The translations under genes and the position numbers were made by a program. DNA of 64,000 nucleotides from Balanoglossus misakiensis (taxonomy: Eukaryota > Hemichordata), in NCBI GenBank assembly GCA_040954595.2, contig CM082594.2:9548001-9612000 (forward strand). The letters are read 5' to 3'. Shown piece by piece: positions 27,696-38,700 of this stretch (position 1 is its first letter; every line of letters starts with the position of its first letter). The notes beneath the pieces are model-generated. The model did no database searches. It saw only the letters and a program-made list of their open reading frames with translations, and was not told the DNA's origin.

Positions 27696-30600
27696 ATGAG
27701 TAGGCAACATGAGAAGAATGAGGCTTCAGATCGTCATATCCTATCCAGTTCCCCGTCTCAAGAAGCACCGCTATGGTTTCATGGTCTGTTAGTCCGAGAA
27801 GCGGCTGAAGCCTTACTCTTGAAATGTCCAAATTCAAGGGCTGGACTTTACCTTGTCAGGCAGAGTAACAACCGTGGCGGTAAGCTGGCAAACTTTCTGC
27901 ATATTTTTATGACTCAAAAAGAGTAAAAGCTGTTATTTCTATTAGCTGTTAAAGTTTACTAGATCTGAGTTATTGGTATGCTGTCTCAAAAAAAGATGAA
28001 ATCCATTTGTGTTGGCGGTCAGTAATGTTTGTTTTTTCCGTATTTTACTCTTTACAATGATTACTTGTGTAAGAAAGAAATGTTTGTTGTTCTTAGGAGA
28101 AAACCCACCATTAAAACCACAATGTAGATCATTAATTAGTGATCTAAAAACTGAAATCTTTTCTTGTTTGCAGTGAAAGACATCAATCAAATCAATTATG
28201 TCAGTGACAGTATAGTATATACTCTTGGAAATGATAACTTAGGGAAGTTTAAATCGGAAAAGAATCCTATGCTCTTTGTAATAAGCACAAACAGAAATGT
28301 TCAGGTTTGATCATGTATAAGATTAAGTCTTCACGGTTTTGGAAAAAAAAATTGTAGTTAGGGGTAACAAGTTATCATAGTGTCTCTATGGAATGGCATG
28401 TTGATTGATAGACATACATGTATAGAGTGGTTTCCATTTCATCCTTCCATCCTTCCGTCCATCCGAAGCCAATTCTACGACACATCCGTATGGATTTCTC
28501 TGGAAATCTTTGGAAGACAAATTGAATCGATCGATGCCGGCTTGTACATCTGTTTGTCATGATAAAACCAAAACATGTTATGATCAAATGTGCTCGCAAG
28601 TGTTAACCCTTTCGCCATCATGGTTTGGTCCAACTCTATTGTTTTCTATGGTAAAGTTGGACCTCTTAAGAGAGAACTGGGGGTGAAAGGGTTAAAAGAG
28701 GCCATGTTGTCTACATGTATGTGTTTCCTATAGTAAGTGAGGCAAAACGAACTTTGTGAAATTGCAGGAAAACCACCATGAAAACTTAATTTGTTATAGC
28801 CATTTTCTGTGGGTCGATCAATTTCAGAGTCATATAATTTCTGTCTCGTTTCATCCTACAGGGCGTTTTGTCATTTCCGTGTGTACATCAGAACATGTCA
28901 ATCACTATCTGATAGAGACCCTGGAATCTATGTTCTATGTAAAAAGGGACAGCAGTCTTGACCGCGGACAGGACATTCAAGCCAGAGATTTAAGTCATTT
29001 ATTACAGTGTTACACCCAAAATCCGTTAGATTCATCAGGTGAGTAAAATGTACTTGTGATTTCCGTGTTTACAACCTAAGTAGATCAGGGGAGACTTCCC
29101 GCTTATGGCCAACTGAGATGACCAGCCATAAATGAAAATTCATTTTTTCTCTTTGACAAAAACAGAAATAGCTATATACGTATCAAAGTAAAACCTTTAC
29201 AACAAATTGTGTCATATTTGGTCAAAAGATGAGCTGAAAACAGACAAGCTGGGTTTTTTTATTCCCCAAACTCCAGTGTAGGTTGTTGATATCCGGTCGA
29301 CCTGATCAAAACACCCATTTTCTCGAATTTTGTCGTTTTAGTCAGCTGCTCTTAGAAATTCTCCAAAGTCTCATCATATTAATAATTCTACCCATTTGTA
29401 CTTAATGTTAGCATCATAATTGCCACTGATACTCAAAAGAGACTGCCATGGTGATAGCTTAGCATGCGCAGACACTGTCCAAGTCCCATATGGAGAGACT
29501 TGAGTTATTTTCAATTTGACAGACGGAATTGATAAACTGTAAACAGGATATGGCTAATGACACTTAATGAGATGACCTCTGTACCAATGTAGATGTTGAA
29601 CTTTGGCCAAAGACTTTATGCTGATTAACTGACATATCAGACAGCCGAGTAAACATTAAAACCACAACTTATAAAATACAACAGACTTTAATAATCAAGT
29701 AGATCATATATCACTATATTTTAAATTATTCAAATTTATTTTTTGTTAATTTTTTTAATCTTATCTTATTTTCAAGATAAAAAAACATGCTGAAATAAAT
29801 CTCCTCCCCAAAAAAATTGTTTTAGCTTCTTTGCTTTTGATTTTCTTGGGTATCTTACAGATTTTTTAAAAACTTAACAAAAGTTGAAATGACATGTTTT
29901 CCATGATTTACGAGCGGGTTATTCACTTGCAGTAAAATGACTAAAAGACAGGAGAACTTTTGTGGTTCATACCATGGTGGGTATTTGAGTAATGTTGGTT
30001 TGTTTTGTGAGTATGGTCAAATATTGCATGTTCTTCAAAATGTCTTTTTTTTCAAACGTGTTGCAGGACTCAAACTTGTCACACCGCTTTTGAGAACAAC
30101 GCCAGTGAAAACCAGCGTTTCACTCACCGCGAAGTCGGAGAGCAAGAAGAACCATAACTACATACCGCTGTACGCCGATGAACGTGAGGTGGTCGCAATA
30201 CAGGACTTTGAAAGTGATGATCTGCAGATGTTGCCGTTTGTTAAAGGCCAGGTTTTAACATTACTGCATAAGGAATCGAACAGATGGTGGTATGCTTACA
30301 ATGAGAAGCGACAGATGGGATTCATTCCCGCGGCGTACGTCCGTAAGTTGTCGGAATCTGAGAGGGGGAAAATGGGATACTCAAATCCCTTGTACAGTGA
30401 CAATGACGAGACCACGTCTTCGCGGAATGAACCGTTCCGGAAGCTGAGTCAGGATTATCCGGCAACTCTCCAGGAATGTACGGGAACAGAGGATCTCGGC
30501 CTGACCTCGTCAGACTTGGATTTAAGTGTGGAAGAACTGCAGTTGGAATTTTACCGCGAAAAGTTTTCTAAGGATGATATTTATGTATCCAGCGAGTATA

Positions 30601-30938
30601 TTACAAGTTTTCTCAGGGCTACAGAACACATTAAACTTGCAAAAATGCAAAAATCACACGACAAGAGAATTGCCAACCAGAAAGCTGCATTGAGAATCTC
30701 AAACAAGAGACAATCATCAACATTTGATAAACTTGGAGTGACACCACCTTCAATACGGAGAGACTTGAAACCGAGACGTCTCAAACCATTACCTCCGACG
30801 CCAGAAGACAGTCCGAAGACGTCCAAAAGAGCGCCACCAACGGATGCTAAGGACATATATGCAACCGGTGATACAGAGTCGAGTAATTCTTACCATTTCC
30901 TGGCAGACTGTTCATCTGGACTTAGTTCATCATTGTAA
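27696..30938 (+). CDS. SH2-SH3 adaptor protein (Crk-like arrangement)
   Basis: Three coding exons, 27696-27879, 28862-29038 and 30067-30938, join through two phase-1 introns into 410 codons. The exon with the ATG starts behind an acceptor at 27687-27688, so a non-coding 5' exon is expected. Residues 26-128 are an SH2 domain: WFHG at 27-30, GLYLVRQS with the phosphotyrosine-binding Arg55, then FVISV and VNHYLIE with His76. Residues 160-215 are an SH3 domain with the Trp pair at 194-195 and IPAAYV at 207-212. The ALYDF motif reads AIQDF, so its conserved tyrosine is Gln166. There is no kinase domain. The tail of about 195 residues is basic and carries PLPPTP (361-366), a possible SH3 ligand, and DIYATG, a possible phosphorylation site. 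SH2 followed by SH3 resembles Crk, but only one SH3 is present, so orthology is uncertain. Likely role: cytoplasmic linker from phosphotyrosine to proline-rich partners. Confidence 0.9.
28603..28695 (+). mobile_element. TTAA MITE, copy 1 (reference orientation)
   Basis: A 93-bp element from TTAA to TTAA with termini CCCTTTCGCC and GGGTGAAAGGG. Its core includes GGTTTGGTCCAACT, ATTGTTTTCTATGGTAAAG and TTGGACCTCT. It lies inside intron 1 of the SH2-SH3 gene. TTAA at both ends is typical of piggyBac-type insertion. No transposase is present. Confidence 0.8.
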
Positions 30939-32493
30939 CACAGTGTTGACTTGTGAACTCTAACCCTCTTACTAGGAGCAATCACACGAATGAATAGATC
31001 ACTCTTGGATAGGATTACCGTTGATTTCAGAGTTCTGCGGGACTCTCCCACAGTCACTGATCACACCCAGATTTCTTCATATTCACCGGTGACAAACTCG
31101 GTCACAGTAAGGTGAAATTATCCCTTTTTATGAAGTCCCAGTACAGTACAGATCAGAAGTAAGTTTCCAACTGAGTCAGCCCTGGGCTAACCTAAAGCCA
31201 GCCTGGGTTTATAGAAAATTGATCACCTCATTGATCTCATTAGCATACAACTACATAACTGAACACATGCTAAATCTGGCTACAGGTATAATAGACAGGC
31301 TGTACAAACAATAATGGCAATTAGCTAACACGGAGCTAACCCATTGTTAGCCCAGTGTTAGCTCATCAGAAAAAAAAAAAAACACAATCTGTACTGTAAT
31401 TGATACAGTTCACCAAAACATTCAACTGAGAGGGGACACCGATAGGTTTGTCCACTTACCTTATCTTGAAATGACAAAATATGACACAACCATAAAGTAA
31501 ATTTTATTCAAATGTCCAAGAGATTAACTGACATATTAATTATTTGTAATCTGATCAACAATTCATTCAGAGAGTCAGATTTAATCTGATCCTTATCTAT
31601 TCTATAATCTAACAGGTCTAATTTATCTGATCTTTAATCTGATCAAATCTATTTACAGAAAACTCGAATGAGAATACTGGTTTGGTCCTAAGCCACTTCA
31701 CTCTTGATTTATCAAGCTACCGTTTCATACGGATTGAAAATCAACTGAGATTATGCTTTAAGAGAACATCAGACACATGATGTGAGAATGATCTTTTTTA
31801 AAATTTCTTTTCATCAGTTTCTACATACGGTAATAGTTTTGTTTGAAACTGCAGAGACTAAATTCAAAACTTTGGCTCTGAGATTCTTCAGGTCAGAAGT
31901 AGGGCATGGTGACATGCATGAGGAACATCAACTCAAACATTTGAAAGAATTGTTTCCATGCAATACACTTCAACCATCTTTTTATTTTCCGTTTGTGTAT
32001 ACTGACGATAAACATCACCGACTTTGCGTGTAGTTCTTGCCAAAATGTTCGCTTTTTATTTTAGATGTTCACGAACATAGGAAACTAATATCTCTCTAAA
32101 TATGTGTTCGGATTTCTGATTTCTCATTTGAATTTATGAAAAAGCAACTCAATGTAAGTCAGCTAAAACTGAAATAACACGTCTCAGAGTGTACCTAGGA
32201 TCTTCTGTTGTGTGATGGAATGTTTTTACAGAATTTAATGCGTGTAGCTCACGGGTTGTCCCCCAGAATTGACTGGGTGACATTAACTATTACCACTGTC
32301 ACAGAAAATGAATCTTGCAGGCTTGACCACAGTCTCAGAAACCTGTACTTTTTGCAGGAAATTGGTTAATACATACCCAGGAATATTACCTCCGGCAAAT
32401 CTGCCCTTTGTCCCAAACCCCTTACCTGTTGATACCGAACTTTGTCACGCTCAGATCATGGCATTAATTGTCACCGAAAGCCTTCTTGCCAGA

Positions 32494-32599
32494 CCACACA
32501 CACACACACTCACATACATACATACATACATACATACATACATACATACATACATACATACATACATACATACATACATACATACATACATACATACAT

Positions 32600-32631
<32 letters not shown>

Positions 32632-32632
32632 C
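32494..32632. repeat. (CA)n-(TACA)n-(CA)n compound microsatellite
   Basis: CA units at both ends flank about 26 TACA units (roughly 32513-32616). The His-Thr-Tyr-Ile-rich open frames across it are repeat artefacts. Confidence 0.97.
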
Positions 32633-33365
32633 CTGATAACAACTCACAGCTCAAGAAAACCAGCTAATGCCATACATATATACCTGTGCCATTTACCACA
32701 ATCGCAAATCCCTACCACAGAAACCTTTAAATACCCCCGTTTTCATCCACACAGACACCTGACCACTATCAACTGATTTTCCTGCAAAAAAATGAATAAA
32801 CCTTTCCTAATTCCACCGTGGTAAGTCCATTGCCTTTTCCAATGGACACCAAAACCTTTGACTCAGTGAAGGGGGGTTCTCCATATAATTTTTATTGTTA
32901 TTGAGAAGTTTACCAGTACAGTGTTTATGGTACAGAATGAAACCCCTCTGCATAAAAGTGGTATGTGCTGCTTTTTCATTGGTTAAGAGATTTCTCTGAA
33001 GTGATGCTGACAGTTTAAATTTGTACATAATAAATTAGATATACGTGTACTTTATTAAGTAAGGAAATCTATTAGTTATTTGCACATTGTGGTACAAATT
33101 ATCCCCAAACTTTGTGACATTTACAGATACTTCATAGTGGCAATTCAACCAAGTCTGACTTCCAGGTTACAATTTACCAAAAAATAAAAAAATAAATAAA
33201 TAAACAATAATGAAATTTTGATGTAATTTTGTAATTAACTACCCTAGTCTTTCTCTTTCTGCATTTGGTCTTTCCCACGACTTTGTCTGAAATCCAACAT
33301 GTTTTTGCAGTTACTAGATATTTACAGATTAAAATTTAGTCACAAGCGCTATTTAAAAGGATGTT

Positions 33366-33458
33366 TTAACCCTTTCACCCCCATTTTCTTGTATAGAGGT
33401 CCAGCATTGCTATTCAAAACAATGAAGTTGGACCAAACCATGGTGGTGAAAGGGTTAA
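33366..33458 (-). mobile_element. TTAA MITE, copy 2
   Basis: Exactly 93 bp, inverted relative to copy 1, with intact TTAA and CCCTTTCACC at both ends. Its reverse complement aligns with copy 1 along its whole length, including CATGGTTTGGTCCAACT and TGGACCTCT. Confidence 0.85.
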
Positions 33459-35017
33459 TTCATGTTTACCACTGTTACAATGGCCACATCAGCATGGAGA
33501 TTTAGAGTTGAGAATACAAGTACAAGTTCACAAATGTTGTACCCATGGCAACAACAGAACCTTGCATCCATGGCAACACAGCCTTGCCACTTTTGCTGTC
33601 AACTTGCATGTGTCACATAGTTTATGGTAACCTTGGTTTTATGTATCTTCTGAACATATAATCATCTGTCACTTTATGGCAAATGTTTCTCGTAAATTTT
33701 CAAATGGAATGCGTTCCCATATAAAGTATGGATAAAGACGTGCGCAACATGTGAAACATGGACGTTAGGTCAGAGGTCATGGACATAACAGGAAAAGCCA
33801 TCAACTCCAAAGAAATATTAACGCAACACGATAATTTGACAGTAATGTACGTTTGTGACGTAGGAGAAGTTTCACCGTGGAAACATGTTGGATAACAGTG
33901 CTTTCAGACAGGTTTTGTGGAAAAGATGTTAGTTTTGAATGTTTTTAGACTTGAGCAATGGCGGTCTCTTTCTTAAATGCCACCATGTCAGTTGCTCTTG
34001 TGGGTTTCCAAAGAAAACAAAGATGTTTGTAGTTTGTAAGATACTACAACAGAAACTAGGAATGGGTGGACAGTAGCTGTAATTTGTTACTATTTTTTCG
34101 GTATTTTTGTTCTGTGTGTCAACTAAGTTTCTTGTTCTACTCCCTAAGGCATGCTAAAATATCCAGCAGTCTGCTCCTCAAGAGAGCCTGTTTATGTATG
34201 ATAACCACTGTTGTAATTATTGTAAATTAATGTAAGTCCCAAATCTCGATCGGGTATAAAAACTTCCACCTTACTTCAGAGACACGAACAAGAAACTGCA
34301 GTTGACACACAACTCAAAAATGCTGCAAAGAAATAGCTGGGAACTACAGCTAATGGTGCTTTGAACACAAATTTGCAGACTTTTTGGAATGTAGACAAGA
34401 TTATTTCAACAGCTTATTGCATTAAGACATTTAAGAAACGGGCTGCTGATTTGAAAAAAATCTTTCAAATTTCTAGAAACTTTAAATAAAGATTTGATAG
34501 AGAGTCAACAGCAAATATATATATATATATTATATATGTATATCAATGCTAAAATATGTATATAAGATATTTGTTTTTTTTTTATCTGTATACAGCATGC
34601 ATGGGCTTTTACATGTATATTGTTTTATCAGATGATAGCTAGTGATTTCCATCACTTTACAATGGTTTTTAGCTTAATTTAACTATTTGTGTTTATTAAT
34701 TAATGTATTTTGAGAAGGCTGGTAAATAATGGGAAAGATGGTCAAAGGGTGATAATCAAATGTAAAAGAGATTCAAACTGTTGATTGGTGTTTTCTTTTG
34801 ACAACGGAGTTAGTGAACAGTCGGTGAAAGTGTGCAAACGTGTCTATTTATTGTGTGTGCATATACTGTATATTTTTATATTAAAATTTTATTGCAATTT
34901 AATCCAATACTATTTTGAATAAAAATTTATGCTGCAATGTGAAAAGCTATCTGGTGTCTTCGAAGTTCTGTTGATTATTTTCGGCATCGTGTCATGCTCG
35001 GTAGATGTGTTAGGGTT

Positions 35018-35088
35018 GGTATGCCTCCAATCTGATTAAAATCAGATGTAGGGAACGGCGACTGATTTTAATCAGATTGGTATGCCTC
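35018..35088. repeat. Hairpin element with 19-bp perfect arms
   Basis: CCAATCTGATTAAAATCAG (35027-35045) is repeated in reverse complement at 35062-35080, around a 16-bp spacer. GGTATGCCTC occurs as a direct repeat at 35018-35027 and 35079-35088, as a target-site duplication might. The arm sequence recurs in an OS9 intron at 38828-38846. Confidence 0.75.
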
Positions 35089-35285
35089 TTGCATATATAA
35101 CAGCGCCCTCTATAGTTCGGTCCACTTCAGACGGGGTACATCAAACCTTATTTACTGCAGAGCAAAATGTGAAGGAATTGACAAGCCTCATAAAATAGAC
35201 CACTCATGATGCAACCTTGACATGGTAGTACAATATGTATCAATAAAAAACACCAGATCCAAAAGCCAGATTTTTATCAAAATAT

Positions 35286-35291
35286 TTTATT
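35286..35291 (-). promoter_or_regulatory. Candidate poly(A) signal for OS9
   Basis: AATAAA on the minus strand about 505 bp past the OS9 stop codon, the first exact match seen in that direction. Confidence 0.45.
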
Positions 35292-35795
35292 TAACTATTG
35301 AACAATGTACTTGTCATTGTAAATGAAACGGTAGTAAGAGTGAACACAGATTATTTTTTTTAAATATCAGGTGAAAATTAATTACAATCATCGTGTTTTG
35401 GTGTTGCAAGTTTCTGGCCTGGACCTCCTGAAAGGACAGGAAGACAATATGTACATCTTGTCTTTAACCCTTTAGAACATGATCCCTGGTAACCTATATT
35501 GTTATTCAGAAGTTACATGTATTATCAGAGCCTGGCTAAAAGGTTTGACCATATCCCCCCCTCCCCCAAATTATTTCAACTCTGTTTCCCTGTGTACAGA
35601 TCTAAACATCACTGGGAAAAATAACCGTAGTAGAGACAGTATGTAAAATGTCTTGTTGTAATCTCATAAATTCACACAGCATTTTTGTCAAAAGTCAATT
35701 TAGAAATGGCACGGGAAAATCCCCAAAATTAACTTACAACTGAACATAAATTATTCATAATATAAAGTAAAAGATAATCTGTAGCATTAAAAGCA

Positions 35796-38700
35796 TCACT
35801 CTCTATCATCTGATGGCTGTTGATATCTTGAATCTGAATCCGACCAGACCAAGTTGTAATTTTCTTCCAATCGTTGTTGTCTTTGTTCTTCTTGGCTGGA
35901 TTCTCGCCCTCCACCCTGCAAAGTAGCGGAACATTACTGTATACAGTCTTGTGATCTTTGCTTTAAATCTTCAGGGAACTATTATTGTGACAGTCTGTGT
36001 GAAACACAGCCTGATAAAATTTGAACAAGAGGTGCTTACCAGTAAACCAACAATCATGTTTTTGAAGTAGGAACTTTCTTCTTCTGACAGGATGGTCACC
36101 CCACTTTCATCCTCATGTGGATCATATGCTATTATTTTCACATCAATTTTTCCTGAGAAGAAAAGAAAGTTTTATTTAAAGTTAACCTTTGAAACTTGAA
36201 AGTGCTTCAGAAAGAAATTTCCAAATGATCATCAGGTCAAGACTCACGGGACGACGACAGCTTCTGACAGCCACAGATTACTGCATCAGTGGTCGCCATC
36301 TTGTTCTAGATTAAAACAGCTCAAATCTATTTAAACTGGTTTAACTGTTTAAAAAAATTACCATCAGGATTAATTCCAGCGCTTTCTAAATGTTCCTCCA
36401 CAGCTTTTTCAATCTTTTTGTACTTGCTGTCATAGATTTCACTCTCAATCTCCTTGGTGATTTCTCCAGCAATGTTGATCTTCGTCACACGGACTCTCAC
36501 TCTGTCATCATGATCTTCTTCCTCGTCAACATCAAGTTCAGGTTCATCCTCTTCGTCATCTTCTTCAAGATCATCAAGGTCATCATGTGCACCGGCTTTC
36601 AGTTCATCTGTTTTTGTTGACGTCTGTTTGATTGACGCTTTCTCCTCCTCTGTAGGATTGAACAATGTTACCTCAATGTTAGGAAACTCTGGTCAGGAAA
36701 AGGGGGTAAAAGGGTATCCATCGGAGCACAGAAGTTGAAATACATCAATATGTACTTTTTTTCATACGCCTCCTTACCTTCAAGTTTGTCTTCCATTCTT
36801 GTTTTTAGTGTATCAACCACTTTATTCAGCATCTTGGCTAAATTCTTAGCGGCATCTCTGTGATCTATTTCATCAAAAATCTTGTCATCTCCAAATTCTT
36901 CCTGAGCCTAAAATGGAATGCGAAATGATTGTCAACTCCAAAACATCAACTTTTTTGCTGATCAGAGATTTTTGGGACAGTTTCAGGATGCCCCGTCACA
37001 TAAGTGTCTCTGTCTGGCAACTTATTCTAAAAATGCAACCTCATCATAGTCATTTTACTAACCTCAGCGAGAATATCATCAAATTGTTGCAGAATATTGT
37101 TTTTGATGTGATCTACAATCCTTTCTTTGTTGTCTGTGTCATCATACATGTCGTCCAGCTCATCTTCCAATATTTTCAGTTTCGTCTCAAGATCGAACTC
37201 TTCTAATTCTGCCTCTGTCAAAAGCTGCTCTCCAATGTCATCTTCTTCAGAACTGTCCTCCTCAAGACTGTCCCTATTTTCTTGGGAGTGTAAGTCTTCA
37301 GTGCTAAAATAGAATAAAGGCACTCATATTTCAGTGTCAATGTCAATGCTATTCTAGTGATCTCAACATTGTGACCAAAATCTGCATTGAAAAATTTGTG
37401 GATTGAGAGTAATGCATGACTGCTGTACCTTTGGCTTGCTCTGGCTGCTTGTGAGGTATCTGTGTTAATGAGACTTGACCCAACATTCTGTATTGTAGTC
37501 TGAAGATGACTTAAGAGGGTTTCCATCTGTTCTTCATTCTGTAAATCCACGTCCAATTCGACGTCCACCTCTATCTCCGTCAACCTGTCATCTGCAATCA
37601 GGATCACATGAATGGAGAGACACTTGTGTGAAAACTGTCAACTTGTAAGTGAAAGGCCAATTTAATATGAAATAGTTTGAATTAAGAGCAGGGCCCTGCC
37701 AAACTGTTTCAGGGTCAGATTTTGCTGGGAGGTACTGGCAAGTGAACGATTGTGTCTACCATTTCTCACCTGTTGTGGCATCTCCACTACTTTTTGTCAA
37801 TGAAGCATGCAGATTAATGATATCTTTATAAAGGTCAGAGAGTTTATTGTAACTTTCTTGCTTAGAAAAGTTCTCCTCATCTTTATTCTCCTTGATGTTG
37901 ACAGCTAATGCATGCAGTTCATCGGCACTCTCTGTCAGTTTGTCTCCGAGTTGGTTCAGCTGAGGATGAGTTTCACTACTGTGGAATTCCTTTGCTAATC
38001 CGTCCAAGTCATACGCCAATTCAAATAAACTTTCCACCGTTTTCTGTCGAACTTTCTCTGCTGGTTTTGCCTCTTTTCTCATGAGAAAGTCCTTGCCGAA
38101 GATAACCATCGTGTTGAAGACGCTCTCCATCTTACTGGAGATCGTTTTCAGCAAGTCTGATTTTGAGACAATGATGTCATGCGATTCCTGTACAGAAACT
38201 TCCGGGGATGATGCTGCCAACTCTTGAGCTCTTTCGTCTGCCTCTGCTTGATGTTTAGCTAGAACCTCTGAAAGACAAAAATCACACAGGTTGGCATCAG
38301 TACTTCACCAACACAATCAGTAAATATATAGCACATTTTCTTGTCAAGAAGCCTCCATAATTAATGAAATTATGGCATCCAGTAACAGTTTAGTGAAGCA
38401 AACTGTTAAACTATACCTTCGATCGCTTTCATTCGCATCTCCCTTTCTTGTTCTTCATCTACCCAAGGAAAAGACAAGATAATTTTGGTAAGAATTATTA
38501 TACCAATATCTTACATTTTTCATCATTTGGATACAGTCACTGCATCAAGGTTTGCATGGTATTTTTTAGCCTTTTGAACCCAGCTAAGAAGAAAACATCC
38601 GAATGATGTCACTCAAGGGTCAAAGAGCAAAGGGTTAACTCATTTGCCAGACAGACTGAATGTTATATCCATTGAATCAACAGAGAACTGATCTATAGCA

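Larger units (their letters stand above)
30939..35280. other. 3' flank of the SH2-SH3 gene and intergenic sequence
   Basis: No coding exon is seen. AATAAA at 32795 and 33029 are possible poly(A) signals, but both lie about 2 kb past the stop codon, so the true 3' end is open. The stretch contains a (CA)/(TACA) microsatellite, one MITE and an inverted-repeat element. Degenerate TCTGATC-type repeats lie at about 31550-31650. Confidence 0.5.

Noticed and set aside
32308-32776. Open frames rich in THIHTYIHTY or MYVCMYVC units
   Set aside because: They come from the (TACA)n/(CA)n microsatellite on both strands.
35729-35914. A 61-codon minus-strand frame at the OS9 3' end
   Set aside because: It is the wrong frame of the last OS9 exon; the phase-consistent frame stops at 35796 and matches the OS-9 C-terminus.
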